Source of the DNA: Vicugna pacos
Lineage: Eukaryota > Chordata > Mammalia > Artiodactyla > Camelidae
NCBI RefSeq assembly: GCF_048564905.1
Contig: NC_133023.1
Location: 9,563,001 to 9,627,000 of the forward strand
Direction of reading: 5' to 3'
Length of the DNA: 64,000 nucleotides
Under the pieces are notes generated by a model. The model did not search any database. It was not told where the DNA came from and saw only the letters and a program-made list of their open reading frames with translations. Every line of letters starts with the position of its first letter. Position 1 is the stretch's first letter. This document shows, one piece after another, positions 53,901 to 57,190 of this stretch. Both the position numbers and the translations under genes were made by a program.

Positions 53901-55107
53901 GTTCCTCCATTAAAATAAATACGGAAATAAGGAAACCTAATTACTTCCCCCCCCCCAAACAAAACAAACAAAAAAACCAACAAAGAATTTCTTTGGATAT
54001 ATTTTTGAATGAATGAATGAGTATAAAATAGTCACTGTATATCCTTAATTTTGTCAAATGAGTTATCTCTGTCATTTTCTGTCCAATCTGAAGATACATT
54101 TTTTTAGTATTGATCCTGTGTTCGCCATGCATTAGAAATTTCTAAAACATAAAATTTGCTGCTCTTTTGATTTTTTATAAATATCTTAGATAAAAATGAT
54201 TATATAGCCTATTATGAAACAGTTTTCAACACATAAAAACTGTAGCATTGCAGATAATTTCAAATATTTAAACCAATATTTTAAGAGAAATAACTTTATT
54301 CCTGCAAACTACCAAAATCTGAACATATCAAAGTAATTCCCTTTCAACTATATAGTTTTACATTAGATCATTAGATGTTCACAAGAGATGTTAAATTTCT
54401 TCTAGCCTGCTTTTTGAAAAGAAAACCATATTATTCTTTTAGTTTTGCTTTTTTTTTCTTTAAATGGAAATTCCAAAATTTCTGCTTAAACCTTACTTTT
54501 CTCAGCTTTTCAGGGTTTTCCAGATTCTTTTAATTATTTTTTATTGAAGTATAGTTAATCTACAGTGTTGTGTTAATTTCCAGTGTACAGCATAGTGATT
54601 CAGTTATACATGTGTATATTCCTTTTCATATTCTTTTATATTATAAGCTGTTACAAGCTATTGAATATGGTTTCCTATGCTATACAGTAGGACCTTGTTG
54701 TTTATTTCTTGATATATAGGAGTTTGTATCTGCAAATCCCAAACTCCCAATTTATCCCTCCCCATCCAGATTCTTTAAGGTGTTGCAGTGACCCTGTTTT
54801 CTCTGAATGTAATTCACTCAGTGTAGATACATGGCATCTGGAAAATATTATATATATAGATTTTTTTTTCAATGTCAAAACCTGTTTCTATGCAAGAGGG
54901 ACATAGTTTAGTCCAGTGTAATAGCTATTAACTAGTGCGAGTATATTATTGCTTTAAATATTTTGAAGTAATTTTTTATTCCCTCTCCATTATTAGATCA
55001 TTTTTGAAGCAGAACGTGGCAAGGGCAAAACCGGAGAAATTGCAGTGGACGGCGTCTTGCTGGTTTCAGGCTTATGTCCAGGTGGCCTTTTATCTGTGGA
55101 TGGCTGA
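5854..55107 (+). CDS. EGFL6: EGFL6 (EGF-like domain multiple 6 / MAEG), 12 coding exons
   Basis: Secreted extracellular-matrix glycoprotein of the EGF-repeat superfamily and a paralogue of nephronectin. Family knowledge: it acts in cell adhesion and migration through RGD-binding integrins and occurs at basement membranes such as the hair follicle. Coding exons: 5854-5927, 22083-22195, 27604-27696, 31311-31430, 34190-34309, 35913-36047, 38075-38197, 45081-45407, 46770-46850, 49620-49721, 50941-51206, 54997-55107. They total 1665 nt, or 554 codons plus stop; I recall the human protein as 553 residues. Order: signal peptide (about 1-21), CCYGW-containing cysteine cluster (41-61), EGF1 (65-91), calcium-type EGF2 (94-132), EGF3 (138-172), calcium-type EGF4 (174-217) and EGF5 (219-258), charged linker (261-395) with RGD at 364-366, and MAM domain (403 to the end). 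All introns are GT-AG. The frame is intact and I see no disabling change. Confidence 0.97.
6640..6880 (-). repeat. MIR SINE, nearly full length
   Basis: Antisense MIR: gtaggccaggcactgtccta, then gaggcacagagaggtcaagt, then aacttgcccaaggagacaca. Confidence 0.85.
6934..7125 (-). mobile_element. MER20-like hAT-Charlie DNA transposon
   Basis: The antisense MER20 pattern (cagggtttctctactg, then ggatccttagcggcatccat, then ccactagataccagtagcaa, then ttgtgacaactaaaaatgtg). The left end of the element is lost at the right boundary. It lies about 1 kb downstream of EGFL6 exon 1. Confidence 0.82.
7126..8100. other. No gene seen: intron 1
   Basis: Non-coding intron sequence. The overlapping small frames at about 7620-7946 share the same DNA in three frames and show no recognisable domain. 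Confidence 0.45.
8101..8245 (-). mobile_element. Old L1 3' end fragment
   Basis: The minus-strand L1 3'UTR pattern (tttttattgaagtatcattgac, then ttccctgtgctgaacc) stops near 8240, where a second L1 3' end starts. The two copies are separate insertions in the same orientation. Confidence 0.75.
8423..8563 (-). mobile_element. Vic-type tRNA-Ala SINE inside an L1
   Basis: The tRNA-derived head (B-box complement ggattgaaccc-like, then gctaagcatgtgc and gagctataccctcc) reads on the minus strand, with an A/T-rich tail at the left. Perfect 11-bp target duplications gaaacttgttt lie at 8412-8422 and 8564-8574. The insertion splits an older L1 3' region. Confidence 0.92.
8871..8908. repeat. (TG)n microsatellite in L1
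   Basis: About 17 uninterrupted TG units inside the antisense L1, likely polymorphic. Confidence 0.95.
9637..9964. mobile_element. hAT-type DNA transposon copy with 8-bp target duplication
   Basis: A mammalian MER-type repeat (ctttgtccagtac at the left, tttctattgggcc at the right) flanked by perfect 8-bp duplications gctctaga at 9629-9636 and 9965-9972, as expected for hAT elements. Non-coding, about 328 bp. Exact subfamily not assigned. Confidence 0.8.
10269..10722 (-). mobile_element. MaLR-type (MLT1/MST-like) LTR fossil
   Basis: A solo LTR of the ERVL-MaLR group in reverse orientation, recognised by cacaaacttagtgacttaaa at the left, gttctggaggtcagaagtcc inside, and ggggattaggacg-like text with the ccttccaca end at the right. 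A eutherian-wide family, so probably about 100 million years old. Non-coding. Confidence 0.8.
11090..11225 (-). repeat. MIR SINE fragment
   Basis: Antisense MIR pattern (atcctaagaaataggtattg, then ttgacagacaatgggaggc). Diverged. Confidence 0.5.
11352..11384. repeat. 9-bp minisatellite, about 3.5 copies
   Basis: Tandem gagcctgtt units in intron 1, the last one changed (gaacttg). Confidence 0.85.
12029..12428 (+). mobile_element. MaLR-type (MLT1-like) LTR fossil
   Basis: A solo ERVL-MaLR LTR in sense orientation: ccaaattcatatgttcaaat, then gtgactgtgtttgcagatag, then gcctccagaactgtgagaa near the 3' end. Old, shared across placental mammals. A Vic SINE lies about 55 bp downstream. Confidence 0.85.
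12485..12637 (+). mobile_element. Vic-type tRNA-Ala SINE
   Basis: Plus-strand copy with tRNA-like head (tggattcaatccccagtacc), A-rich tail and degenerate 3' sequence. Perfect 14-bp target duplications agaacaaaagtttt at 12471-12484 and 12638-12651. The A box is diverged, so autonomous pol III transcription is doubtful. Confidence 0.92.
13250..13380 (-). repeat. MIR SINE fragment
   Basis: Antisense MIR pattern (tgatgagtaaactgagtttc, then gaacaagtggcagatttaaa). An MIR/L2-like 3' end (agtgcctggcacatagtaga) follows at about 13735-13790. Confidence 0.55.
13835..13955. repeat. AT-rich TATA-type microsatellite
   Basis: Imperfect TA/TATATTTA repeats with several short palindromes such as atatatgtttatatataaac. 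Low-complexity DNA. Confidence 0.8.
14428..14515 (-). mobile_element. Vic-type tRNA-Ala SINE, short form
   Basis: Minus-strand copy reduced to little more than the tRNA head with a T-run on its left. Perfect 13-bp target duplications caaaattatcttt at 14415-14427 and 14516-14528. Confidence 0.9.
14733..15263 (-). mobile_element. Old LTR fossil (ERVL/MaLR-like), antisense
   Basis: Text agcttagtggtttaaaacac near the left, gtcactaagtatagtccaca and atcaaagaatttgtggacgt near the right. It resembles an old mammalian LTR read backwards; the exact subfamily is uncertain. Non-coding and diverged. Confidence 0.55.
15280..15990 (+). mobile_element. L2 LINE fragment (ORF2 end)
   Basis: Sense L2-like text: tatgtagatgacttccgagc, ccaaaagtgaactcctgatc, aacctgagcatcattcctga, then cagatcatgtcagccctctc and ttaaaacctttcagtgactt. 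All are hallmarks of the L2 ORF2 and 3' region. Heavily diverged and AluY-free, as expected outside primates. Confidence 0.75.
15991..17444. other. No gene seen: intron 1
   Basis: Unassigned intronic DNA. A GC-richer, C-rich segment at about 16860-17050 stands out from AT-rich neighbours but has no coding signal. Confidence 0.4.
17445..17790 (-). mobile_element. Old LTR-like fossil, antisense
   Basis: Text tctcaaaatctcagtggtaa, then gtttatttctttacctgc, and a gggaagtatagtgtagcttt end. A diverged member of an old mammalian LTR group; family assignment tentative. Confidence 0.45.
17791..19261. other. No gene seen: repeat-poor part of intron 1
   Basis: AT-rich and mostly free of recognisable repeats. 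TAATTA-type homeodomain core motifs cluster at about 18168-18315. No coding pattern. Confidence 0.4.
19262..19370 (-). mobile_element. Old L1 3' end fragment
   Basis: The segment tgaggtacagtttgacatat, with ttagtttcagatgtacaaca further on, matches the antisense 3'UTR of old mammalian L1 (L1MA-like, from memory). It ends where the Vic SINE begins. Confidence 0.65.
19371..19516 (-). mobile_element. Vic-type tRNA-Ala SINE
   Basis: Minus-strand copy: poly-T stretch, a gggagattaggtttaatt body, then the tRNA head (ggggattgaacccagg and gagctatacccctcc). It lies directly next to an old L1 3' remnant. The target duplication is not clear. Confidence 0.85.
19560..20750 (+). mobile_element. L2 LINE remnants interrupted by the RPL37 pseudogene
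   Basis: L2 ORF2-like text at about 19560-19860, an L2 3' end (gagggcagaggtattatg, then cccagtgcctgatacattgt and gaatgaatgaatg) split by the RPL37 insertion, then a second L2 piece at about 20440-20750 (ctaaaacccttcagtgctg). Orientation is plus throughout. Confidence 0.6.
19961..20371 (+). pseudogene. RPL37P: RPL37 processed pseudogene with target-site duplication
   Basis: An intronless copy of ribosomal protein L37 mRNA in EGFL6 intron 1. The initiator ATG is at 19999 ([16 protein letters not shown]), preceded by an L37-like 5'UTR remnant. A one-base deletion at about 20050 breaks the frame. The remaining two-thirds is open from 20091 to the stop at 20291 and ends with AAVAASSSS as in L37. 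One zinc-binding cysteine region is damaged by the shift. A purine-rich degraded poly(A) tail follows the ATAAA-containing 3'UTR. The 11-bp direct repeat aaatacttgtg at 19961-19971 and 20361-20371 marks L1-mediated insertion into an L2 3' end. Confidence 0.93.
21092..21403. mobile_element. hAT-class DNA transposon copy
   Basis: Recognisable MER-type text: ttgagctaagaatggttttt, gtgtccacaaataaagtttt, ttgaacacagtcacgccc, ending in ctttgctgacccctg. About 312 bp. Another copy of the same family, reversed, is at 48500-48703. Confidence 0.7.
22083..22195 (+). CDS. EGFL6: EGFL6 coding exon 2: EMI-like cysteine cluster
   Basis: Encodes residues 25-62. After a short variable stretch comes GVCRYG, then LACCYGW and GVC. 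A paired-cysteine CCYGW motif just before the first EGF module resembles the C-terminal end of EMI-type domains. Acceptor ccacAG|T, donor GAAG|GTAATT. The exon closes the phase-2 intron and opens a phase-1 intron. Confidence 0.95.
22196..23434. other. No gene seen: intron 2, first part
   Basis: Unassigned non-coding intron sequence after exon 2. The open frame that runs on from exon 2 to 22434 is simple intron read-through. Confidence 0.45.
23435..23580 (+). repeat. MIR SINE fragment
   Basis: Sense MIR pattern in EGFL6 intron 2 (gatgtgggtaacccggggca, then gctgaggctccatttcctcc). Confidence 0.55.
24066..24235 (-). mobile_element. Vic-type tRNA-Ala SINE with long A/T tail
   Basis: Minus-strand head (actggggattaaacccaggac and gagctatacc) with an unusually long T-rich tail of about 75 bp at the left. 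Imperfect 15-bp target duplications, with two mismatches, at 24051-24065 and 24236-24250 suggest an older copy. Confidence 0.87.
24251..25676. other. No gene seen: intron 2
   Basis: Mixed unassigned DNA. The stretch 24380-24530 looks L2-like, and 25150-25560 resembles an old interspersed repeat also hinted at in 14040-14345 and 35640-35800. I could not name it. Confidence 0.35.
25689..25937 (-). mobile_element. Young 5'-truncated L1 3' end
   Basis: A poly-T start and the antisense L1 3'UTR (attgaagtatagtcag, then ttccctgtgctatacag), truncated after about 249 bp. Perfect 12-bp target duplications atttgatgactt at 25677-25688 and 25938-25949. It contains a diverged ttcatattcttgttc tandem run. 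Confidence 0.93.
25950..27603. other. No gene seen: intron 2, last part
   Basis: Unassigned DNA with a short (GA)n run at about 26388 and a CCA/CAT-rich run at about 26998-27025. Small open frames on both strands overlap heavily and have no domains. Confidence 0.4.
27604..27696 (+). CDS. EGFL6: EGFL6 coding exon 3: first EGF-like module
   Basis: Encodes residues 63-94, with cysteines at 65, 69, 74, 80, 82 and 91. This is a compact six-cysteine EGF module with the usual GYTGKTC ending. It lacks the D-x-N-E calcium prefix. Phase 1-1 exon of 93 nt; acceptor ccacAG, donor CAAG|GTCAGT. Confidence 0.95.
27975..28440 (-). mobile_element. Old L1 (L1M-type) fragment, antisense
   Basis: Diverged antisense L1 ORF2-end and 3'UTR-like text (tttgccattacaaacaacgc, then tgcaattgttaggttaaatg). 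Only the pattern is recognisable and no frame survives. It lies in EGFL6 intron 3. Confidence 0.55.
28486..28917 (+). mobile_element. MER20-like element carrying a nested palindromic element
   Basis: The MER20 left end (cagcagttctcaacctggg) stops at 28520 and resumes at 28751 (ccaggggacatctgg), running on to gaggctgagacaccctg at 28917. The insert (28521-28754) has arms that are roughly reverse complements, as in palindromic MITE-type transposons. The tetramer ccag flanks both sides. Confidence 0.82.
28955..29090 (+). mobile_element. Vic-type tRNA-Ala SINE with nearly intact tRNA body
   Basis: The plus-strand segment 28961-29032 (72 nt) keeps a tRNA A box (tagctcagtgg), an AGC anticodon loop (cttagcatg) and a B box (ggttcaatcc). 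Five acceptor-stem pairs are possible between ggagg and cctcc. A GA-rich tail follows to about 29090. It is the best preserved tRNA-like head among the copies here. Confidence 0.9.
29091..30089. other. No gene seen: intron 3
   Basis: Mixed composition, with a GC-richer piece at about 29140-29370. No repeat or coding sequence recognised. Confidence 0.4.
30090..31165 (-). mobile_element. Old L1 (L1M/L1ME-type) fragments, antisense
   Basis: Diverged antisense L1 text in blocks: 30090-30280 (3'UTR-like) and about 30510-31165 (ctatatggtattccatcaca, then gtgcccaggagtggaattgc, then gtgcccatttacatcccctc). It ends about 145 bp before EGFL6 exon 4. Short open frames here are remnants of this element. 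Confidence 0.7.
31311..31430 (+). CDS. EGFL6: EGFL6 coding exon 4: calcium-binding EGF module 2
   Basis: Encodes residues 94-134. It begins with D-V-N-E-C (94-98), with cysteines at 98, 105, 109, 118, 120 and 132. It carries the C-x-N-x4-Y-x-C-x-C pattern expected for Asn beta-hydroxylation (N111). Calcium binding is inferred from this consensus. Phase 1-1 exon of 120 nt; acceptor ctgcAG, donor CCA|GTAAGT. Confidence 0.95.
31565..31845 (-). mobile_element. Old L1 fragment, antisense
   Basis: Typical antisense L1 3'UTR wording: caattcagtggcattttgta, then gttgtacaaactatcaccac, then ccagaacatctttacccc. It lies in EGFL6 intron 4, just after exon 4. A further similar piece is at about 32450-32580. 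Confidence 0.7.
33190..33570 (-). mobile_element. Old LTR-like fossil, antisense
   Basis: Text gtcagcaaggactccacctc, then cacaatatggctgccccagc, then catatggccactccttgttg, ending near tctgccaca. Resembles old mammalian LTRs in reverse orientation; low certainty on family. Confidence 0.4.
33666..33796 (-). mobile_element. Vic-type tRNA-Ala SINE with 19-bp target duplication
   Basis: Minus-strand copy in EGFL6 intron 4. Perfect 19-bp duplications ctagaatttgcattctttt at 33647-33665 and 33797-33815 indicate a relatively recent insertion. The head is well conserved, apart from an extra base before the A-box region (accacctgagc). Confidence 0.93.
34190..34309 (+). CDS. EGFL6: EGFL6 coding exon 5: EGF-like module 3 (no calcium consensus)
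   Basis: Encodes residues 134-174, with cysteines at 138, 143, 147, 156, 158 and 172. The module opens with N-S-R-T-C where its neighbours have D-x-N-E-C, and it lacks the hydroxylation pattern, so it is probably not calcium-binding. Phase 1-1 exon of 120 nt; donor CTAG|GTAGAG. Confidence 0.95.
34310..35912. other. No gene seen: intron 5
   Basis: AT-rich and repeat-poor from about 34440 to 35500. The end of the intron carries an unnamed old repeat-like stretch (35640-35820). Confidence 0.45.
35913..36047 (+). CDS. EGFL6: EGFL6 coding exon 6: calcium-binding EGF module 4
   Basis: Encodes residues 174-219. It starts D-I-N-E-C, with cysteines at 178, 185, 191, 200, 202 and 217 and a hydroxylation-type pattern around N193. 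The loop between the last two cysteines is longer than in the other modules ([12 protein letters not shown]). Phase 1-1 exon of 135 nt; donor GTAG|GTAAGA. Confidence 0.95.
36113..36355 (-). mobile_element. 5'-truncated L1 3' end
   Basis: A T-run then aattgaagtttagttg, and later tagtcccctgtgctctacag: the antisense 3'UTR of an artiodactyl-type L1, starting 65 bp after EGFL6 exon 6. Truncated at about 36355. Confidence 0.85.
36356..38074. other. No gene seen: intron 6
   Basis: Unassigned intronic sequence between the L1 end and exon 7. No domain in the small open frames. Confidence 0.4.
38075..38197 (+). CDS. EGFL6: EGFL6 coding exon 7: calcium-binding EGF module 5
   Basis: Encodes residues 219-260. 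It starts D-I-N-E-C, with cysteines at 223, 230, 236, 245, 247 and 258 and a hydroxylation-type pattern at N238. It is directly C-terminal to another D-x-N-E module, which suggests a rigid calcium-stabilised tandem pair with exon 6. Phase 1-1 exon of 123 nt; donor TCTG|GTAAGT. Confidence 0.95.
38475..39810 (-). mobile_element. Old LTR-like fossil split by an L1
   Basis: Left piece about 38475-38562 (atctgtcaggatagcctagg, then gttagtggcttagaacc). Right piece about 39530-39810 (ttctttctcactcaagctac, then tgggacccaggctgacagg). The L1 at 38562-39297 lies between them, and the segment 39298-39530 is unassigned. Old mammalian LTR group; tentative. Confidence 0.4.
38562..39297 (-). mobile_element. 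5'-truncated L1 3' end, about 735 bp
   Basis: A poly-T start, the antisense 3'UTR, then the ORF2 C-terminal end (ttatggctgagtagtattcc, then gggattgttggatcatg, then ggctgcaccagtttacattc). It is inserted in an older LTR-like repeat whose pieces appear before (about 38475) and after (about 39530). Confidence 0.88.
40825..40943 (+). repeat. MIR SINE
   Basis: Sense MIR in intron 7: tgtggtgtaatggtccacag, then tggctgtgacctctagcagg, then gcttaacctctctcaactca. Confidence 0.75.
41935..42085 (-). repeat. MIR SINE fragment
   Basis: Antisense MIR pattern: tttgctcacttaaacctcgc, then gatcaaagagaagttaagta. Diverged. Confidence 0.55.
43705..43900 (-). mobile_element. 5'-truncated L1 3' end
   Basis: The antisense 3'UTR (gttgaaatatagttgattta, then gatatacagtaggtcc) in intron 7, about 195 bp long. 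No clear target duplication seen. Confidence 0.82.
44060..44165 (+). repeat. MIR SINE fragment
   Basis: Sense MIR pattern: tagctgagtgactttgggta, then agttgcctcatctacaaaac. Confidence 0.65.
44273..44428 (-). mobile_element. Vic-type tRNA-Ala SINE
   Basis: Minus-strand copy in intron 7 with tail ttttttgttttg, a G-rich body and a diverged head (cttgagcttgaacccagg). Perfect 10-bp duplications ctagaggtgc at 44263-44272 and 44429-44438. Confidence 0.9.
45081..45407 (+). CDS. EGFL6: EGFL6 coding exon 8: charged linker with RGD motif
   Basis: Encodes residues 260-369 and is the longest coding exon (327 nt). The sequence is lysine-rich at first (IKKLLAHK, then SMKKK), then glutamate- and arginine-rich, and contains no cysteine. 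It ends in SLRGDVF, with RGD at codons 45392-45400 (residues 364-366). RGD is the integrin-recognition motif known in this family. The low-complexity acidic stretch is less conserved relative to human than the EGF or MAM parts, with about one residue of length difference near VEQGQ. Donor TTTT|GTGAGT. Confidence 0.94.
45408..46366. other. No gene seen: intron 8
   Basis: A GC-richer stretch at about 45590-45780 gives several overlapping small frames. No coding evidence or named repeat. Confidence 0.4.
46367..46687 (+). mobile_element. MER2-like (Tigger, TcMar) DNA transposon
   Basis: Inverted ends cagtcgtcccttgacatcc and atggagggccaactg, flanked by TA on both sides (46365-46366 and 46688-46689), with the MER2 interior (ggttccaggaacccccacag, then gatgctcaagtcccttatat). 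About 321 bp. Ends 80 bp before EGFL6 exon 9. Confidence 0.9.
46770..46850 (+). CDS. EGFL6: EGFL6 coding exon 9: linker
   Basis: Encodes residues 369-396 ([18 protein letters not shown] and onward), joining the RGD segment to the MAM domain. The exon has no cysteines. Phase 1-1, 81 nt; acceptor gttAG, donor AGAG|GTGAGT. The split codon joins exon 8 (T) to exon 9 (CC) as serine, where I recall phenylalanine in human. Confidence 0.92.
47195..47530 (-). mobile_element. Old LTR-like fossil, antisense
   Basis: Text gtcagttacctgttgccatg at the left and gtctgtgggttggctggac inside resemble the group at 4.8 and 14.7 kb. Diverged and non-coding; in EGFL6 intron 9. Confidence 0.45.
47810..48256 (+). 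mobile_element. Retroviral solo LTR fossil (class I-like) with repeated R-region blocks
   Basis: An LTR-like promoter layout: cattagcatataaaattacc contains a TATA-like box, and acaaacttgttttcactt with a ttcttttctgtgagaggc end resembles the R-U5 of gammaretrovirus-like LTRs. Three degenerate blocks of about 60-70 bp (about 47970-48025, 48045-48115, 48117-48180) share a ctctctt, gcactct and tgtgtatct pattern. Age seems younger than the MaLR copies. No internal viral genes are seen next to it. Confidence 0.6.
48500..48703. mobile_element. hAT-class DNA transposon copy, reversed relative to the intron 1 copy
   Basis: Text tctgtaaagggccagatagt, then aaatatttcaggctttctga, then ggaatgggcgtggtgtgttt, then gtttgctgacctc. 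Internally shortened at its right side. Confidence 0.7.
49115..49450 (-). mobile_element. Possible LTR fossil, antisense
   Basis: Two tttattac motifs (reverse of a polyadenylation signal) at the left, followed by a GC-richer body ending near gcccccagaggcc. Structure suggests a reversed LTR; family unknown. Ends about 165 bp before EGFL6 exon 10. Confidence 0.35.
49620..49721 (+). CDS. EGFL6: EGFL6 coding exon 10: start of MAM domain
   Basis: Encodes residues 396-430. It holds the MAM opening signature [10 protein letters not shown] (C403 and C410), the WNPADRDN segment, and an N-I-S glycosylation sequon at 398-400. The acceptor is a tandem tag-cag. The second AG gives the coordinates used here, and the first would add one alanine. 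The donor AATG|GTATTT is weaker than the others. Confidence 0.93.
49929..50104. repeat. Two-copy 86-bp tandem duplication
   Basis: The segments 49929-50014 and 50019-50104 match at all but one base (gactag versus gattag) with a period of 90 bp. They lie in EGFL6 intron 10, about 210 bp after exon 10. The near identity points to a recent event or ongoing unequal exchange. Confidence 0.95.
50767..50900 (-). mobile_element. Vic-type tRNA-Ala SINE next to EGFL6 exon 11
   Basis: Minus-strand copy in intron 10 with a well-preserved head (ggggattgaacccagagcc and gagctacaccctccc). Imperfect target duplications, with two mismatches, end in tggccttatt at 50751-50766 and about 50899-50914. Its right edge is about 40 bp from the exon 11 acceptor. 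Confidence 0.9.
50941..51206 (+). CDS. EGFL6: EGFL6 coding exon 11: core of MAM domain
   Basis: Encodes residues 430-518: [10 protein letters not shown], then the [16 protein letters not shown] strand with C464, a GKLRVFVKN strand, and WEKT. Acceptor ttcaAG after a good pyrimidine tract, donor AAAAGC|GTAAGT. The exon changes phase from 1 to 0. A Vic SINE ends about 40 bp upstream of the acceptor. Confidence 0.95.
51595..51965 (-). mobile_element. Possible ERVL-class LTR fossil, antisense
   Basis: Text gggtccctaaaaccaccctc, then tagtttgttacagtgaaagg, then gttaaaatcagcagagggaa resembles a known old mammalian LTR read backwards. Family name not secured. Confidence 0.4.
52690..53205 (+). mobile_element. 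5'-truncated L1 3' end, sense
   Basis: The only clear artiodactyl-type L1 end on the plus strand here: end of ORF2 (aatggaatactactcagcca, then atgccatttgcagcaacacg), the 3'UTR with a G-rich tract (ggtgaggggggtgggaaggg), and a short poly(A) at about 53190. It lies in EGFL6 intron 11 in the sense orientation, so it could carry a weak polyadenylation context. Confidence 0.9.
53206..54518. other. No gene seen: intron 11, apart from a Vic SINE
   Basis: AT-rich intron sequence holding the SINE at 53833-53985 and short gaatgaat and poly-C runs. Nothing else assigned. Confidence 0.45.
53833..53985 (+). mobile_element. Vic-type tRNA-Ala SINE
   Basis: Plus-strand copy in intron 11: tatagcttggtggtaggg is the A-box region, then gcatgcacaaggtcctgggttcaat up to ccccagttcctcc, followed by an A-rich 3' part with a C run and AAAC repeats. 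Target duplication unclear. Confidence 0.88.
54531..54764 (-). mobile_element. Young 5'-truncated L1 3' end
   Basis: The antisense L1 3'UTR bounded by perfect 12-bp target duplications tccagattcttt at 54519-54530 and 54765-54776. Its right edge is about 230 bp before EGFL6 exon 12. Confidence 0.93.
54997..55107 (+). CDS. EGFL6: EGFL6 coding exon 12: end of MAM domain and stop
   Basis: Encodes residues 519-554 ([19 protein letters not shown] and onward) with the fourth MAM cysteine at 545, then a TGA stop at 55105-55107. The last residues read LLSVDG, where I recall LLSVDD in human; the ordinary explanation is a substitution. Acceptor attAG. Confidence 0.95.
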   Translation: MIFEAERGKGKTGEIAVDGVLLVSGLCPGGLLSVDG

Positions 55108-55610
55108 ATGTTATTGTTGCCTTTTACATCGTTATGTTTGGCTTTCTATGTCAGTTCTCTGTTTTTTGACATTACATCATAGTCCTCTCCCATTTTAGAA
55201 ATACAAAGTGAAAAATTGTAATGCACCAACAGAATCATTATTGTAAGATGCTTTTCTTGTGTGAGATATGCCAATATTTGCTTTAAATATAGTACCACTG
55301 TGTCTTCTCACTCATCTCTGAATTTATAAAATGTGGAGTTGTCAGCTGAGCTCCTCCTCACAGTATGTTTGATTTGTCTGCATGACTTGATGAATCTCTT
55401 TTACAATGTTTCTAGAATTACCAAAAAGGAAAAAAAAAAGGCACAGAAAAATGTTCACCTGTCTTACTTTTATGGCATTTCTTGGAAACTGTGACATCAC
55501 AGATAGACTTTTACCTACGTGGCTTAGCCTGATCTTTTACAGCCAAGCTTGTATATTTAAATTCTTTATAATAATAATATCCAAATACTCACCTTTTGTC
55601 ATGGTTTAAG
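55108..55610 (+). other. EGFL6: Probable EGFL6 3'UTR
   Basis: AT-rich sequence directly after the stop, free of obvious interspersed repeats for about 500 bp. There is no perfect AATAAA. A candidate non-canonical signal lies in the TATAATAATAATA run at about 55565-55580, followed by GT-rich sequence at about 55628-55650 that could serve as the downstream element. The end is therefore an estimate. Confidence 0.5.
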
Positions 55611-56304
55611 TTTTTCTAAGTAAGTAAATGTGTTGTTGATTCTGTGTTTAATTATGTGTATGATTATTTGCTTTGCTAGAATATGTGTTTATTCTTTTCT
55701 CTTTGGAAATACTTATATATTTTTAAAAATTCTTAAAATTACTTGCTATTATGGGATCACATGACTGCTTTATTAGGCGTCATAACTGCAATGCAAACAG
55801 CTTAAGTTGTTGAACTCAAGGCCTCAGAGAAATCCCTAAAACCTAATTATGCAAGTAGCAGGATTCCAAAAGAGACTGATGCCTTCTCTGTTTCTCTTTT
55901 CTTCCAAATTCAAGAACTGATTTGTGTGGTAACGAATCCTGAGTGTGTTCCCTGAGGATGAAAGCATATTCTGTTTTAAGATTCTGGGTCAGAAACAGGT
56001 TCAAGATAGCTCCCAAACAGAAGATTCCCCAGATTGTTGCCTGTTAGCCCCCAAATTTTACTAATCTTTAAAATTTGTAGCTTTTACTCTTAAGGCTTTT
56101 TTTTTAAATACCAAAACTCTTAGTAATCCTTCTTTGTCGTCATCATCTTTGTTTTTTCAAGTAATCTTTCTTCAACAATGTTCTCTTCAATACAACCAAC
56201 ACATACAACCTTTCAAGATGGTGGGAAAAAACACATTGTTTTCTGTTAGTGTGAAGTACTTTTGTCATACAGAGTGTACACAGGACTGTAGGTATATCTG
56301 TTAG

Positions 56305-56480
56305 GATAACTGCTAGTTATAGAGACCCCCAAAATTGTGTGTCTAGTGAGACCACGTGAAGAACTGCCTGGCTTAGTCAAATCAATCCACAGAGTTGTAA
56401 GAGATAATAAAATAGCTGTGGTAAGGTGCTAAAGTGTGGGATGGTTTGTTACACAGCAAGAGCTAACTGACACAGGTGGT
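56305..56480 (+). mobile_element. Old LTR 3'-end fossil
   Basis: Text agttgtaagagataataaaa, then ggatggtttgttacacagc, then agctaactgacacagg is the 3' end of an old MLT-like LTR. It lies in the flank downstream of EGFL6. Confidence 0.5.
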
Positions 56481-56739
56481 TTCTAAGATTGCGGTAGACT
56501 TAAAGAAGACTCCCCTCTAACCAGGGAAATTTGAGAGCATAGCTGTAGTTTAGATTAAAGATAAGAGGGGAGAAATTGCAGTGAAGGGCAGTGCCCAGTA
56601 ATCCAGGTTAAAGGAAGAGATGTTGAACCAGAAATGGAATAGGAAGTCCTGCAATTATGTTACGTATGGGTAGATAATCAGTGTATGAAGCTGAGTTAAG
56701 TTGAACTGAATAATAATATTTTTAATGGTTCTCTAGTAT

Positions 56740-57190
56740 CTGTAGCAGAGACTTCTAGTTGCCCAGTATTTATTCTCACCCTTTTCCTTACTAGTATAAC
56801 CATATATAAATATATATATATATATATGAGGTTGGGGGAAGATGTGCTCAACTTAAGGACTGTTTTTCCCAACCTCTCTTTCTGATGGGGAGTCCACTGA
56901 AGTCATTGGTGGGGCTTCTGGGAAGGCTCATTAAAGAAGGCTCTCAGTTGGCAGCCCCTTTTGCCCTTTCTCTTCCTCCTTCTGCCTGCCTGCAATGTGG
57001 TTGTGAAGGCAGGCGCTCTAGGAGCTGCCTTGTGACCGTGAGAGCCAGGACCACACCCAAGGAGGACTACGTAGCTGGAGGAAGCCTGGGTCCCCGATGA
57101 CATGATGGCATCTCTACCACTGTCCCAGGCTGGTCACTGCTTGATATTTTATTAAGTGAGATAAAAACAAACTCTCTCTTGGCCTATCTA
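56740..57190 (+). mobile_element. Old MLT1-like LTR fossil
   Basis: Sense LTR text: gatggggagtccactgaagt, then ccttgtgaccgtgagagcca, then ctgggtccccgatgacatga, then gtgagataaaaacaaactct near the end. It contains a (TA)n run at about 56803-56826. Old, eutherian-wide group by appearance. Confidence 0.55.

Noticed and set aside
8871-53985. CRISPR-like array or phage-type system
   Set aside because: The recurring similar blocks are dispersed Vic SINEs and L1 ends with target duplications, not regularly spaced repeats with spacers.
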